From NCBI GenBank assembly GCA_964598845.1, contig CAZRDM010000009.1, positions 21,819 to 85,818 of the forward strand: a DNA stretch of 64,000 nucleotides, in the 5' to 3' direction. Below the pieces are notes generated by a model, which worked only from the letters and a program-made list of their open reading frames with translations, searched no databases and was not told the DNA's origin. How positions within the stretch are numbered: position 1 is the first letter of the stretch; every line of letters begins with the position of its first letter. Below, piece after piece: positions 27,152-36,143 of the stretch. The translations under genes were made by a program, and so were the position numbers. Origin of the DNA: FEN-987 sp964598845 (GTDB lineage Archaea > Thermoproteota > Bathyarchaeia > 40CM-2-53-6).

Positions 27152-27166
27152 TGATTCCTCTCAAAT
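27149..27166. promoter_or_regulatory. Second inverted repeat upstream of dtxR
   Basis: ATTTGA-TTCCTC-TCAAAT has perfect 6-bp arms and overlaps the first palindrome by three bases. The pair could bind two repressor dimers side by side. It also lies in the expected promoter region. Confidence 0.35.
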
Positions 27167-27288
27167 GAGAATATGTACAGACATTATTGGTCGCGTCTCG
27201 GGCCGACTCGAAACTCGCTAGTATGACATACAAGACGGTGTGCTATTGCAGAAAATACGGAGTCTTTGCGACCGGACTCCCAAGCGTT

Positions 27289-28203
27289 CTAGAGCCGGTC
27301 TTGGTGCATCTTTGACTTGTAGAAGAAGTAGGTGATTATGAGGAACGTGATGATTGGGGAGACCCATGAAGGAAGGTGAACCTCGAAACTCTCAAGGATC
27401 ATTATGAGGCCGAGTGCGAAGACTGAGTACATTGCACCGTTCTTTAGGTACTTATACTTCCTGACATTCTCAATGTTGCTCACCGTGAGTTGCCTTACCA
27501 CTATTGCGCCGATGCCGTTTCCAATCAGTATCAGAGGGACCGAGAAGGTGAACGCGAACGCTCCCAAGACGCCGTCAATCGAGAACGTTGTGTCTATTAC
27601 CTCCAGGTAGAGTAGTTTGCTTATGTCGGAGAGATTTGTCGTTCCGTCTAACATTCTCTTCTCCATCTGAGCTGCGTTCTCTTTGAATCCATGTGTGATG
27701 AAGAAGCCTGTTGAACCAACGACTGCGCCAAAGGCCATCATGGGATGCGTGTTAATGGCAAACCAGACCACTGCTGCGAGTAATATCGAGACCGCAGCGT
27801 AGAACCAGACACCATGCTTCTCTATGAGGGCTTCTCCTTTCAGTCCATAGTGTTTCGGTTCCAGGAAGAGCCAGTAGAAGAACAAGAACACCAAGAATGT
27901 TCCTCCACCGATTAGTAGAACCGGTGCGGATTCCTCAACGGCTCTTATCACGTTAGGGTCTGAGGTCAACGTTGCCACGACTACTTCGAGGAAACCTAGG
28001 TTCAAGTTGCTGCTCCAAAGGATCAGAATCGGCAGAAGACCTCTGACTAGGAAAACTGCGATAATGATTCCCCAAAAAAGAAACCATCCCCTCGATCTCT
28101 CAGACATCGTGGAGAGGACTTCGGAGTTTATGATCGCATTGTCTACGCTGTTCACGACTTCGAAGAGGCTCAGGCCAGCGATGACCAAGATGTATTCAAG
28201 CAC
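27289..28203 (-). CDS. TerC/DUF475-family integral membrane protein
   Basis: 304 residues with about nine membrane helices. The family hallmarks are SLFEVVNSVDNAIINSEVL in the first helix and LEVIDTTFSIDGVLGAFAF near residue 210, both with conserved Asp residues in membrane segments. Members are linked to tellurite resistance or metal (Mn, Ca) export. Separate transcription unit upstream of the iron operon; a metal-related role fits but is inference. Confidence 0.87.
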   Translation of the reverse strand: MLEYILVIAGLSLFEVVNSVDNAIINSEVLSTMSERSRGWFLFWGIIIAVFLVRGLLPILILWSSNLNLGFLEVVVATLTSDPNVIRAVEESAPVLLIGGGTFLVFLFFYWLFLEPKHYGLKGEALIEKHGVWFYAAVSILLAAVVWFAINTHPMMAFGAVVGSTGFFITHGFKENAAQMEKRMLDGTTNLSDISKLLYLEVIDTTFSIDGVLGAFAFTFSVPLILIGNGIGAIVVRQLTVSNIENVRKYKYLKNGAMYSVFALGLIMILESFEVHLPSWVSPIITFLIITYFFYKSKMHQDRL

Positions 28204-28765
28204 TAAGAACTAACCCTCGCCTAGGAGGATTTCGAACCGTTCTGAGAAGCGATGCGGCTAGGAGAGGCTTGGATGGAATCATCGTCGTTCAGAATAGTCT
28301 CCTGCTCATTTGCGACCCGAAGGCCGACCTACGCGACGGCGGTCTCCTCTTAAGACTTCCTACAAGAGCGGTTTCACATTCCTTGGCGGTGCTCTGCGCA
28401 AGGGTTGATTGTGTAGAACTACCTCATCGAGTAGCAATGCTACGAGAACTGGTCAACAAACAGCACTAGAGCGCTTGCATTGATGCCAATGGGTTGGGGA
28501 TGACGGTTTCGACGGAAGAGACCCAGAGTTTCTTGTTTTTGCGAGCAGAATAATCCGTGAAACTTGTCTCTTGCGATCACTATCTCCTCAAGACTTCAAT
28601 GGAAACGATAAGCTCGCTGTTGTGGTTGATTATCCTGGGGGACTCCTTCTGCGATATCGGTGTTTCCGAGTAATGATTTGAGAGCCAACTTACGAACGTA
28701 TCCCAAGATGGTCCGAAGAGGCCCAGTAGAAGGGAGGGTGTCTTGACCTACTTGATCTAATGATG
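28204..28765. other. Intergenic stretch, nothing recognised
   Basis: About 560 bases without a convincing gene. A 66-codon frame at 28269-28469 (plus strand) has no recognisable motif. No repeat, tRNA-like or strong palindromic element seen. Confidence 0.3.
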
Positions 28766-30172
28766 CTAAGTTCTCAATAACGGCATTATGGAGCAGTGTG
28801 TTCCCATTCCGCCCACTTTCTGCATGTAAGCCCCCTTAACACCATAAACTATGCATCCGTGATCCTTCAAAGCCTCTATCGTTCTGGGATTTTCTTCATA
28901 GGCAATGAGAGTTCTCGGTCGCAGAGCGATCATGCAATTGGCGAAGAAACCCTCCTTGAACGCCCTAAAGAGATATTCGAACTCGTTCGAATAGTCTTCG
29001 GGGTCTCCTCCCACATACACAATCTTATCCGGATCCAAGATGTCGTCGTCCACCAGTGCGTCTATGAAACTCTCTTTTCTGCCTATGAGTTGGCCTCCTT
29101 TGTAGACTTCCACTCTCCCGACTCCCTCAATGAGCGCTACCTTTGATTCCATCAGGTCGCCATAGATGCGCTCTTTCCACCATGAGGGAATCTCTTTCCC
29201 TGCCTCTCTGTAGCTTCTCACGATCGGGTGCCATTCTTCCAGATCTTTCCTAATGATTTCTATGGCTTTCATCAGGAATTTTCTGCCGGGGCTTGGATGA
29301 TCAAACACGTATGGAAAGACTAAGGCCCCATCATCGTCGATCATGACGAACGCGCTATCGAAATGATATGCCCAGTGGAAGGCATAGGAAGTTGATTGCT
29401 CCCATGGATACATAAGAACGGCATATACTCTGAGGTGTGGGAAGGCTCTGGAGACTTCTTGAACGGCCTCTCTGGTCGAGTGGTAGTTCAATGCCACAGC
29501 AACAGAATCCTCGCTGGGAATCGTACAGTCTCCCCCTTCAACGTAGCACCCTTTCCGTTCCATCTCCTCAACAACGAAGTCAACACGAACATCAACATTC
29601 TCCCGCATAGTGGGATTGTGTAGCATGACGGTCTTGGTTATGCGGTCTTCTAAGCATCTGTTAAAGCGGAACTTATGGCATAGGAAGAAACCGCTAGGCG
29701 TCATCACTCCAAGATCTCTTGTGTTTACGATATCTCTCCCCGCAGGTCTGATGCCAACTTTGAAAGTGCCGTTGTGCTTGATGATGGGGCAACGTTGACC
29801 GAAGATGTCATTTGCATTAAGACTCTTCCATTCTTCGCCCAAGATTTCTTTCAGCCTTTGCCAGTCTTCTAATGGGCTGTAAATCGTTCTCATTACTTTC
29901 TCAAATTTCGTTGGATCGCCTTTCGCTGTGTCTAGTGTCTCCTGTAGTAGTTGCTTCAAGTCGAAGAGCTTCGCGGATGTGTTCTCCCGCATGATGGCGT
30001 GGACTTCTCCGAGGTCCCTCATTAGACCCGTTACGTCTTCCTCGTTGTAGTACCCCGAGTAGACGAATGGTGTGTCTGCGCTTAATGCGTTCAATGCCCA
30101 CAGGATTTCTGGTCCACCATCATAGATGACCCCAGCCTTCAGCTCGCCAACATCATTTCTCACGTTCCACAT
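28766..30172 (-). CDS. Arginine deiminase-like guanidino-group hydrolase/transferase
   Basis: 468 residues of the pentein guanidine-modifying superfamily. Catalytic-site motifs are YVEGGDC (Glu/Asp binding the guanidino group), FHWAYHFDSAFVMIDDD (His and Asp) and, at the C-terminus, GGMGTHCSIMPLLR, with the nucleophilic Cys. The layout resembles arginine deiminase more than amidinotransferases, but the protein is longer than typical ADI (about 410). No carbamate kinase or ornithine transferase gene is nearby, so a fermentative arginine pathway is not supported by context. Confidence 0.82.
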   Translation of the reverse strand: MWNVRNDVGELKAGVIYDGGPEILWALNALSADTPFVYSGYYNEEDVTGLMRDLGEVHAIMRENTSAKLFDLKQLLQETLDTAKGDPTKFEKVMRTIYSPLEDWQRLKEILGEEWKSLNANDIFGQRCPIIKHNGTFKVGIRPAGRDIVNTRDLGVMTPSGFFLCHKFRFNRCLEDRITKTVMLHNPTMRENVDVRVDFVVEEMERKGCYVEGGDCTIPSEDSVAVALNYHSTREAVQEVSRAFPHLRVYAVLMYPWEQSTSYAFHWAYHFDSAFVMIDDDGALVFPYVFDHPSPGRKFLMKAIEIIRKDLEEWHPIVRSYREAGKEIPSWWKERIYGDLMESKVALIEGVGRVEVYKGGQLIGRKESFIDALVDDDILDPDKIVYVGGDPEDYSNEFEYLFRAFKEGFFANCMIALRPRTLIAYEENPRTIEALKDHGCIVYGVKGAYMQKVGGMGTHCSIMPLLRT

Positions 30173-30683
30173 CGACTCTCACAATTCCGAAGAAGAGCCC
30201 TCTGTGCAAATATGAGTTGCGCAGTGGATTCCAGTTACGAGTGTATGATAATGTAACACATTTTGATTTTCTTGTCATATCGAGATCCTTGACGGAGAAT
30301 CAGTCACGAGGACACAGAAAGACAGCGCGCGTCTCCGTGATCGGAATGAAAAGATCTCTGTGTGTCGGAGAAGCCTTATGGCCGCTGAAGTTGGACATCC
30401 ATATGGGTTCAGATCATTGAGCCGCACGGCCAAGCGATGATAGCGTCTATCCGTTGGTGTTATTGATTTCGTGCACTTCCCGAAATCGATTCGGGCAGAC
30501 CACAGAAACCTAGGTATTGAGCGCGCTGCTGCGTGCGGAACTTGAGAGATCAGACATGTTGAGAATAGTGCCTCACGCCGAAATGTACAGTTGCGCACGT
30601 GACAGGATTAGCGATTTTTGCCCTCTTGCCAAGCACGGAATATATTTAAGAATGTGAATATCAGAGCTCGGTGCGTGTTCCAA
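30173..30683. other. Intergenic stretch between ADI-like gene and arsenic cluster
   Basis: No gene recognised. It holds the promoters of both flanks: on the minus strand CTCATATTTGC (about 30207-30217) for the ADI-like gene, and on the plus strand a TATA-like AATATATTTAAG (about 30639-30650) for arsR. Confidence 0.45.
30640..30648 (+). promoter_or_regulatory. TATA-like element of the arsenic cluster
   Basis: ATATATTTA about 40 nt before the arsR ATG. AT-rich flanks around it (ATATTT ... GAATATC) could serve as an ArsR operator overlapping the promoter. Confidence 0.5.
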
Positions 30684-31079
30684 ATGAGTGTGACTCTTCA
30701 GCAGAGGCTGAAGCGATTGGCCGATTCGGGACTACGTGGATCCTGCAAACCCGCTGAATTGGTGTCTCAACTGGAGAAGCAGGTCAGACTGTTGGACGAC
30801 CAGATGATAAGGCGCTTGGAACAGGTCTGCTTCGGGCTCGCGGACAAGACTAGGTTGAAGATTCTGAAACTCCTCGCTAAGGAGGAGCTTTGTGTATGCG
30901 AGATCATGGCTGCACTCAGGTTGACTCAGCCGACGAGCTCTCATCACCTAGGAATCCTAGAAAGATCCGGCCTAGTCGAGACACGCCGAGAAGGAAAATG
31001 GGTCTTCTACAGACTTGCCAGCCCGAAAGTTGACAGTCTACTGGCATTGGCGTCGAGGTTGGCTCAGGGAGGTCTCTAG
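30684..31079 (+). CDS. arsR: ArsR/SmtB-family arsenic-responsive repressor
   Basis: 131 residues with ATG at 30684. Winged helix: LADKTRLKILKLLAKEELCVCEIMAAL, then RLTQPTSSHHLGILERSGLVETRREGKWVFYRL. The ELCVCE box supplies two vicinal Cys residues of the As(III)/Sb(III) sensor. An upstream in-frame start at 30618 adds residues unlike the family and lies before the expected transcript start. It precedes acr3 by a single base, so it should control the whole cluster. Confidence 0.93.
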   Translation: MSVTLQQRLKRLADSGLRGSCKPAELVSQLEKQVRLLDDQMIRRLEQVCFGLADKTRLKILKLLAKEELCVCEIMAALRLTQPTSSHHLGILERSGLVETRREGKWVFYRLASPKVDSLLALASRLAQGGL

Positions 31080-31080
31080 A

Positions 31081-32226
31081 GTGGGAGACAAGGCACCTCA
31101 TGGGCTTTCGCTGCTGAACCGGTTTCTCACTCTATGGATCTTTATCGCGATACTCACCGGAGTCTCACTTGGCTATGTATACCCGCAGATCGCGATGGTC
31201 ATTAGCTCTCTCAGCATAGGAACGACTTCAATCCCCATAGCGGTCGGCTTGGTCTTGATGATGTACCCTCCGTTAACTCGCGTGAAGTATGAGGAGATGA
31301 GGAGAATCTTCAAGTCCCTACGGCTCCTCGCCTTGTCGCTTGTACAGAACTGGATTGTGGGCCCCCTAGTCATGTTTGGGTTGGCAATGCTTTTCCTGCC
31401 CGACTACCCGGAGTACATGATAGGCGTCATCCTGGTCGGGCTGGCACGATGTATAGCGATGGTAATAGTGTGGAATGAACTGGCAGACGGGGACAGAGAG
31501 CTTGCCGCAGGGTTAGTGGCCTTCAACGCGGTTTTTCAGGTTTTGTTCTATGCGGTCTATATCTATCTATTCGTCACTGTCATGCTGAGCGTACTCGGCC
31601 TCGTCAAGGGAGTGGAAGTAAGCGTATCAATCGTGGAAGCGGCGATAACCGTTTTCACATATCTAGGCATACCGTTCATCTCAGGTTTGGTAACTAGGTT
31701 CGTTCTGCTCAAGAGGAAGGGAAGGGATTGGTTTGAGGGGATATTCGCGCCGAAGTTCGGTCTCATAACCCCTGCGGCCTTGCTTTTTACGATAGTCGTA
31801 ATGTTCTCGCTAAAAGGCACGTTCATAGTCGAATTACCGTTGCACGTTGCGAGGATCGCCATACCGCTGGTTTCCTATTTCTTCATCATGTGGTTCATGA
31901 CATTTTTGATATCCTACAGGATTGGAACAAGGTATCCGCAAGCCACAGCCGTATCGTTTACTGCCGCGTCCAACGATTTTGAGTTGGCCATAGCAGTCGC
32001 TGTTGCGGTATTTGGAATAAACTCGGGCGAAGCCTTCGCTACGGTGATAGGCCCGCTCTTTGAGGTTCCCGTGCTGATCAGCCTCGTCAATGTATCGCTG
32101 TGGCTCAAACGGAGACTATTCCCCGAAGCGAAGGCCATAGAACCAGCGAAGGTACCTCTAGGGTTGCAGAGAGAATGGGGTGTGCTGTCTACGTCCCGGG
32201 AGGCTAGAGTTGAGAGCGAATCATGA
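31081..32226 (+). CDS. acr3: Arsenite efflux permease Acr3
   Basis: 382 residues, GTG start one base after arsR. About ten membrane helices of the BASS/ACR3 fold. LTRVKYEEM and ALSLVQNWIVGPLVMFGLA are typical, and the Cys of GLARCIAMVIVWNELADGD corresponds to the essential Cys of helix 4. The second half has the repeat AASNDFELAIAVAVAVFG. Exports As(III) using the proton gradient. A start at 31015 is possible but overlaps arsR. Confidence 0.94.
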   Translation: MGDKAPHGLSLLNRFLTLWIFIAILTGVSLGYVYPQIAMVISSLSIGTTSIPIAVGLVLMMYPPLTRVKYEEMRRIFKSLRLLALSLVQNWIVGPLVMFGLAMLFLPDYPEYMIGVILVGLARCIAMVIVWNELADGDRELAAGLVAFNAVFQVLFYAVYIYLFVTVMLSVLGLVKGVEVSVSIVEAAITVFTYLGIPFISGLVTRFVLLKRKGRDWFEGIFAPKFGLITPAALLFTIVVMFSLKGTFIVELPLHVARIAIPLVSYFFIMWFMTFLISYRIGTRYPQATAVSFTAASNDFELAIAVAVAVFGINSGEAFATVIGPLFEVPVLISLVNVSLWLKRRLFPEAKAIEPAKVPLGLQREWGVLSTSREARVESES

Positions 32227-32250
32227 ACGGGCGCGGAGATAGCTTCTGAG

Positions 32251-33036
32251 ATGAGCGAGGAAGCAAACCTCCCGATTAGGAAGGTGAAACCCCCGCCAGA
32301 GTATCCTCCCGAAGAGGGCCATTACCTGCGAGGGAACGACTACTCCCCTGCCGCCGTCGTGATACTACTCCACACATTCTACGACAAGATACCCGAGTAT
32401 CTTCAAAGGCTGGCCAGCGTCGCCATCGAGAACGGCGCTGCACTCGCGGGAATGCTGCAGACAGAAAACATCGGGATCGAGAAGATTATCTGTAATGTCG
32501 TGGCGAACCCGAATATTCGTTACCTGATCGTGTGCGGGGTTGAGTCAGCCGGCCATCAGCCAGGCCAAGCGTTATCCTCTATTGTGAGGAACGGCGTCGA
32601 CGAGCGCAAGAAGATTATCGGAGCCGAGGCGCCAACGCCATACCTATACAACATACCGTTTGAAAGTATCGATAGATTCAGGAAACAGGTGACTCTAGTT
32701 GACCTGATCGCCGAGAATCGAACACAGATCGCAACCGATCCCGAACAAGTCAGACAGGCTGTCAGAAGCTGTTATCAGGAGACTCCCGTCCAGTTCATGA
32801 GCTTCAAACTCTACGATCTTGGAGCATACCCTGACGCAGCAATCTGCTCGAAACTGACGTGGAGGATACTCCAACCGTGGACCGTTGTCACTGAAGCAGA
32901 GGCTGAAGTCCTCAGGCACATACAGAATTCAGCCAAGAGATCTCGACAGGAGTCCGATCAAGAGCTCTTGTCACTCTTGGAGCCGCGTCGCCGCGAAGGG
33001 GAGAGAGGGAACAAGGATGCGAACCGAAAGACTTGA
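32251..33036 (+). CDS. mtrA: Soluble MtrA-like corrinoid protein in arsenic cluster
   Basis: 261 residues. Homologous to the cobamide-binding subunit A of tetrahydromethanopterin S-methyltransferase: GHYLRGNDYSPAAVVILL, MLQTENIGIEKIICNVVANP, YLIVCGVESAGHQPGQAL (with the His expected to ligate cobalt), IIGAEAPTPYLYNIP and FRKQVTLVDLI. It has no C-terminal membrane helix; instead a charged tail of about 60 residues. No other mtr subunit is present. It is 24 nt after acr3, so a methyl-transfer role connected with arsenic is suggested by position only. Confidence 0.88.
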   Translation: MSEEANLPIRKVKPPPEYPPEEGHYLRGNDYSPAAVVILLHTFYDKIPEYLQRLASVAIENGAALAGMLQTENIGIEKIICNVVANPNIRYLIVCGVESAGHQPGQALSSIVRNGVDERKKIIGAEAPTPYLYNIPFESIDRFRKQVTLVDLIAENRTQIATDPEQVRQAVRSCYQETPVQFMSFKLYDLGAYPDAAICSKLTWRILQPWTVVTEAEAEVLRHIQNSAKRSRQESDQELLSLLEPRRREGERGNKDANRKT

Positions 33037-33075
33037 CTCTCGTACTGCCTTGGAGCCTAGGAGGACAGACACCCC

Positions 33076-33894
33076 GTGACTCCTATGATCTTCGAGGAGA
33101 TTGCGCGAATGAGACGAGAACGAACCGAAGCTGCGCTTGCCACTGTGGTAGGGGGCGAGAAAGGCACGCCGGGAAGGATAGGATTCCGCATGCTTGTGTA
33201 CCCGGATGGGAGGATCTCAGGAACGGTTGGAGGCGGATTGCTTGAGGCAAAGGTTCGCGAGGAAGCCTTACGTTGCTTGAGTGATAAGAAGCCGAAGCTC
33301 TTGGAGTTCACGCTTGATGAGGAGAGCGCCGAGGGTATCGGAGTATTGTGCGGAGGGAAGGTGAAGATCTTCTTGGAGCCGATCCTAGTGAAGCCGACAT
33401 TGTACGTCTTCGGAGGCGGGCATATCGCCGTTCCTCTTGTGCAATTCGCCAAGGCACTTGACTTCACCGTCGCAGTCATGGATGACCGCGAAGCGTTCGC
33501 GAACACGGACCGATTTCCTCTTGCGGACGAGGTGAAGGTCGGCGACTTCAACAATACAGCCAGATCCATAGAGTTCCGCGAGGATGATTGCGTCGTCATA
33601 ATCACGAGAGGGCACCAACACGACGAAGCGGTTCTGAAGGAGTGCCTCTCGAAGAGGAGGCTCCCGACATACGTTGGTATGATCGGAAGCAGAGAGAAGA
33701 TTGCGAAAACATACTCTCATCTGAAAGAGCAGGGAGTCTCGCAGGAATTGCTTGACGGAGTCCGAGCGCCAATCGGCCTAGACATAGGCGCGCAGTCTCC
33801 TGCCGAGATCGCGTTGAGTATAATGGCGGAAATCATTGCACACCGATATGGAAAGCTATCCAACGAGCACTCCTCGCGTAGTCATAGGGCATGA
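33076..33894 (+). CDS. xdhC: XdhC/CoxI-family molybdenum-cofactor maturation protein
   Basis: 272 residues, GTG start. N-terminal domain with GRISGTVGGGLLEAKV and a C-terminal Rossmann domain with LYVFGGGHIAVPLVQFAKAL, DDCVVIITRGHQHDEAVL and YVGMIGSREK. XdhC-type proteins bind and sulfurate molybdenum cofactor for xanthine-dehydrogenase-family enzymes. No such enzyme is in the window. It sits between mtrA and arsC in one direction with short gaps, so it is very probably part of the arsenic transcript. Confidence 0.92.
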   Translation: MTPMIFEEIARMRRERTEAALATVVGGEKGTPGRIGFRMLVYPDGRISGTVGGGLLEAKVREEALRCLSDKKPKLLEFTLDEESAEGIGVLCGGKVKIFLEPILVKPTLYVFGGGHIAVPLVQFAKALDFTVAVMDDREAFANTDRFPLADEVKVGDFNNTARSIEFREDDCVVIITRGHQHDEAVLKECLSKRRLPTYVGMIGSREKIAKTYSHLKEQGVSQELLDGVRAPIGLDIGAQSPAEIALSIMAEIIAHRYGKLSNEHSSRSHRA

Positions 33895-33915
33895 TATGCA
33901 GTTGCGCAGATACGG

Positions 33916-34449
33916 GTGGAAAGAGTGGGTAGCTGCATTAAACGGCGTGTTCTCCTTGTATGCGTAGAGAATTCGGACCGCAGTCAAATGGCTGAGGCCT
34001 TCGCTCGAAAGTTTGGAGGCGATGTTATCGAACCTGCAAGCGCCGGAACACACCCTGCTTCGCGAGTAAGCCCGACAGTTGTTGACGTGATGAAGGAACG
34101 GCAGATCGATCTTTCGACGAGAACGCCTCAACTGTTGACTACGAGGCTTGTAGAGGAAGCGGACTTGATTATCACCATGGGTTGTAGCGTCAAAGAGGTA
34201 TGTCCTGCCCCGATGGTTAAGCATTCAATTGACTGGAAGTTGGAAGATCCAAGCTGCAAGAGCATCGATGAGGTTAGACGGATAAGGGATGAAGTCGAGC
34301 GGAAGGTTCGCGAGCTTGTGGACAGCCTCCGCCCGGGCAAAAGCCAAGATAAGAGCGAGCACCAAGAACGGTTTTCCTTCGACTCAGGCGTTCCAAGCAT
34401 AGCTCTCCTATATTCTGACACTGTCAGCCGGATTTTTGCGTCAAATTAG
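33916..34449 (+). CDS. arsC: Low-molecular-weight-phosphatase-type arsenate reductase
   Basis: 177 residues. The CX5R P-loop is VCVENSDRSQMAEAFA, where Glu replaces the usual His of CVHNSARSQ. Further markers are SAGTHPASRVSP, LIITMGCSVKEVCP (two Cys that could relay disulfides) and DWKLEDPS with the catalytic Asp. The C-terminal 40 residues are an extra tail. Reduces As(V) to As(III) for export by Acr3, completing the efflux route. Confidence 0.9.
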   Translation: MERVGSCIKRRVLLVCVENSDRSQMAEAFARKFGGDVIEPASAGTHPASRVSPTVVDVMKERQIDLSTRTPQLLTTRLVEEADLIITMGCSVKEVCPAPMVKHSIDWKLEDPSCKSIDEVRRIRDEVERKVRELVDSLRPGKSQDKSEHQERFSFDSGVPSIALLYSDTVSRIFASN

Positions 34450-34460
34450 GGTACTCTTGC

Positions 34461-34691
34461 GTGGTCGAAGGATTCGCCGCAGCGATGCACGGGTTCTCGC
34501 GTGGGTTTCGGATAATTGTGATGGGAAAAGATCAGCTGGACTTGGCCCGATCACTTGCGAGGGTCAGTGGTTCCGTCTCAGCAATCTCAGGTCCCGTCGC
34601 GAAGCATCTGAAACAGCTGAGTTATGAGGGAGTCCTGGTCCTCCGTTTCCCTCGAGACGGCGATCTCATACTCTCCCATGCCGTGCGATAG
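34461..34691 (+). CDS. Short uncharacterised protein after arsC
   Basis: 76 codons with GTG start, 11 nt after arsC. Segments FRIIVMGKDQLDLARSLARVSG and YEGVLVLRFPRDGDLILS look structured, but I recognise no family. It could be the last member of the arsenic transcript or non-coding. Confidence 0.35.
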   Translation: MVEGFAAAMHGFSRGFRIIVMGKDQLDLARSLARVSGSVSAISGPVAKHLKQLSYEGVLVLRFPRDGDLILSHAVR

Positions 34692-35083
34692 TCTATGAGC
34701 TAATTCGATGCACAAATCACGAAAGTCAATATCGTGATAGGTCTTCAAGCCTTCTGTCCAGCGGGCTAGTTGACCAGAAAAAATCACGCCACCAAGGGAA
34801 CAATCAAGAGTTCCGGTAGACCTAGCGGCGGGAGTAACAATGGCCAACTGAAAACTGAAACTAGGAAAGCATCCAAGAGCTCACGCCAAGTAGATTCGAC
34901 CCCCCAGACAATGAAAGACGCGTGCCGAGGATCAGTGTGATCTACAGATGACTTGACCCGCAATTTTCTAGATCAGGCCGAGCTGGGTCAGCACACTCGT
35001 AAATTTCCGTAATCTTTCCGGGCTCCAGCCTGAAGACCATCCCTTCACGAAATCGGAAAGACCGCTTCGTGGCCGGAATGATC
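34692..35083. other. Convergent intergenic stretch, nothing recognised
   Basis: About 390 bases between the 3' end of the arsenic cluster and the 3' end of the CPBP gene. No gene, repeat or clear terminator hairpin is visible. Confidence 0.3.
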
Positions 35084-36007
35084 TTACCACCAGCCAAGCT
35101 GCTGTGAGAATCTCAAATTCTTAGCCACAACTCGCTTTGTCTCAGAGTTGCCAGAGCCTGTCGATCTTGAAAGATCTCCGTAGGCTAGCGCAGCTATCAC
35201 GAGGAGCCCCAGAATAGCCGGCAGGCCGAAAGGAATCGTCATCAGCTCATCTTTTGCAGGCGCAATGAAGAGACCGAAACCCACGTACGCGTTTATCGCT
35301 CCATGTCCAAGGGTAGCCGGGAAAACACTCCTTGACTTCAGCCTCAACCATCCCAGAAAGAAGCCCACTAGGATGCACCACACCGTGAAAGCTGAGATGC
35401 CGACGAGATCTCGGTGACGAGGATAGTTGTAGCCCATCAAGATCACAGGTGCATGCCATAGGCCCCAGATCGCGCCGCTTAACAGTAGTCCTCCTAGGAG
35501 GTTGAGTCTTCCGACGAGCTTTGGTAAGAGGAATCCACGCCAGCCGTACTCCTCACCGAACGCAGGGATGAAGTTGATGAAAGGTGCGAGCGCTAGATTG
35601 ATGACGGTGAAGTACCAAGGGATCTCAGTCGCGGGCGGAAGGTTCGGATACGTCTCCGTAGCCCTCGTCATGGTAAAGTCTATCGATGCTGTTCGCAGAA
35701 TCGCAACGAAAAACAACCCAAGAGCGATTACAGCGAAAGGGTAAGCCAGACCATACAGATAGTGTCTGACTCCTCCCTTGGCGACGCCATAACTTCTCAG
35801 ACTGCCATGCTCCATAAGTTTGACCGTTATTACCGCCGAAGCAAGTGGAACAAACATCACACCTACCATAACCCCTGGTGCAAACCAGACCGTAAGACCG
35901 CCAGAGAGCCATAGCCAAGTCTCCAGAAAATATGTCACAACGAAAGCGATCAAACAGAAGACGATAACCTGCCCTGCATTATCAGTCATGTGCATCCGCG
36001 CCCTCAA
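35084..36007 (-). CDS. CPBP-family (CAAX-type) intramembrane protease
   Basis: 307 residues with about eight membrane helices. The Abi/CPBP motifs are all present: PAFGEEYGWRGFLLPKL (EExxxR), AIWGLWHAPVILMGY (FxxxH-like) and LGHGAINAYVG (HxxxB). Members process prenylated proteins or peptides in the membrane. A second ATG at 35989 is an equally good start. Single gene. Confidence 0.88.
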   Translation of the reverse strand: MRARMHMTDNAGQVIVFCLIAFVVTYFLETWLWLSGGLTVWFAPGVMVGVMFVPLASAVITVKLMEHGSLRSYGVAKGGVRHYLYGLAYPFAVIALGLFFVAILRTASIDFTMTRATETYPNLPPATEIPWYFTVINLALAPFINFIPAFGEEYGWRGFLLPKLVGRLNLLGGLLLSGAIWGLWHAPVILMGYNYPRHRDLVGISAFTVWCILVGFFLGWLRLKSRSVFPATLGHGAINAYVGFGLFIAPAKDELMTIPFGLPAILGLLVIAALAYGDLSRSTGSGNSETKRVVAKNLRFSQQLGWW

Positions 36008-36115
36008 TGGTCAAGTCAGCTGGTCGAGTGTACCTCGTCTCGAACAGAAAAGGTCTCTCAACCAAAAATCTGGCGCGCAAAGTGCAAGTAGACCGGGCGA
36101 GAAAGGGATGAATAG

Positions 36116-36139
36116 CTCGTATGTGCATGCACATACGAG
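36116..36139. promoter_or_regulatory. 24-bp perfect palindrome, likely VapB operator
   Basis: Arms CTCGTATGTGCA and TGCACATACGAG are perfectly complementary with no spacer. It ends 4 nt before the TTG start of vapB. Ribbon-helix-helix antitoxins bind such palindromes to autoregulate, so this is the best operator candidate in the window. Confidence 0.65.
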
Positions 36140-36143
36140 GACA

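Noticed and set aside
28231..28245. tRNA-like TTCGAA segment
   Set aside because: Flanking bases cannot form a T stem or acceptor stem.
30275..30598. Minus-strand frame of 107 codons upstream of arsR
   Set aside because: Random composition and no motif; lies in the promoter region of two genes.
32251..33036. A methanogenesis (mtr) operon
   Set aside because: Only an MtrA homologue is present; no other mtr or mcr subunit in the window, and MtrA has no membrane anchor.
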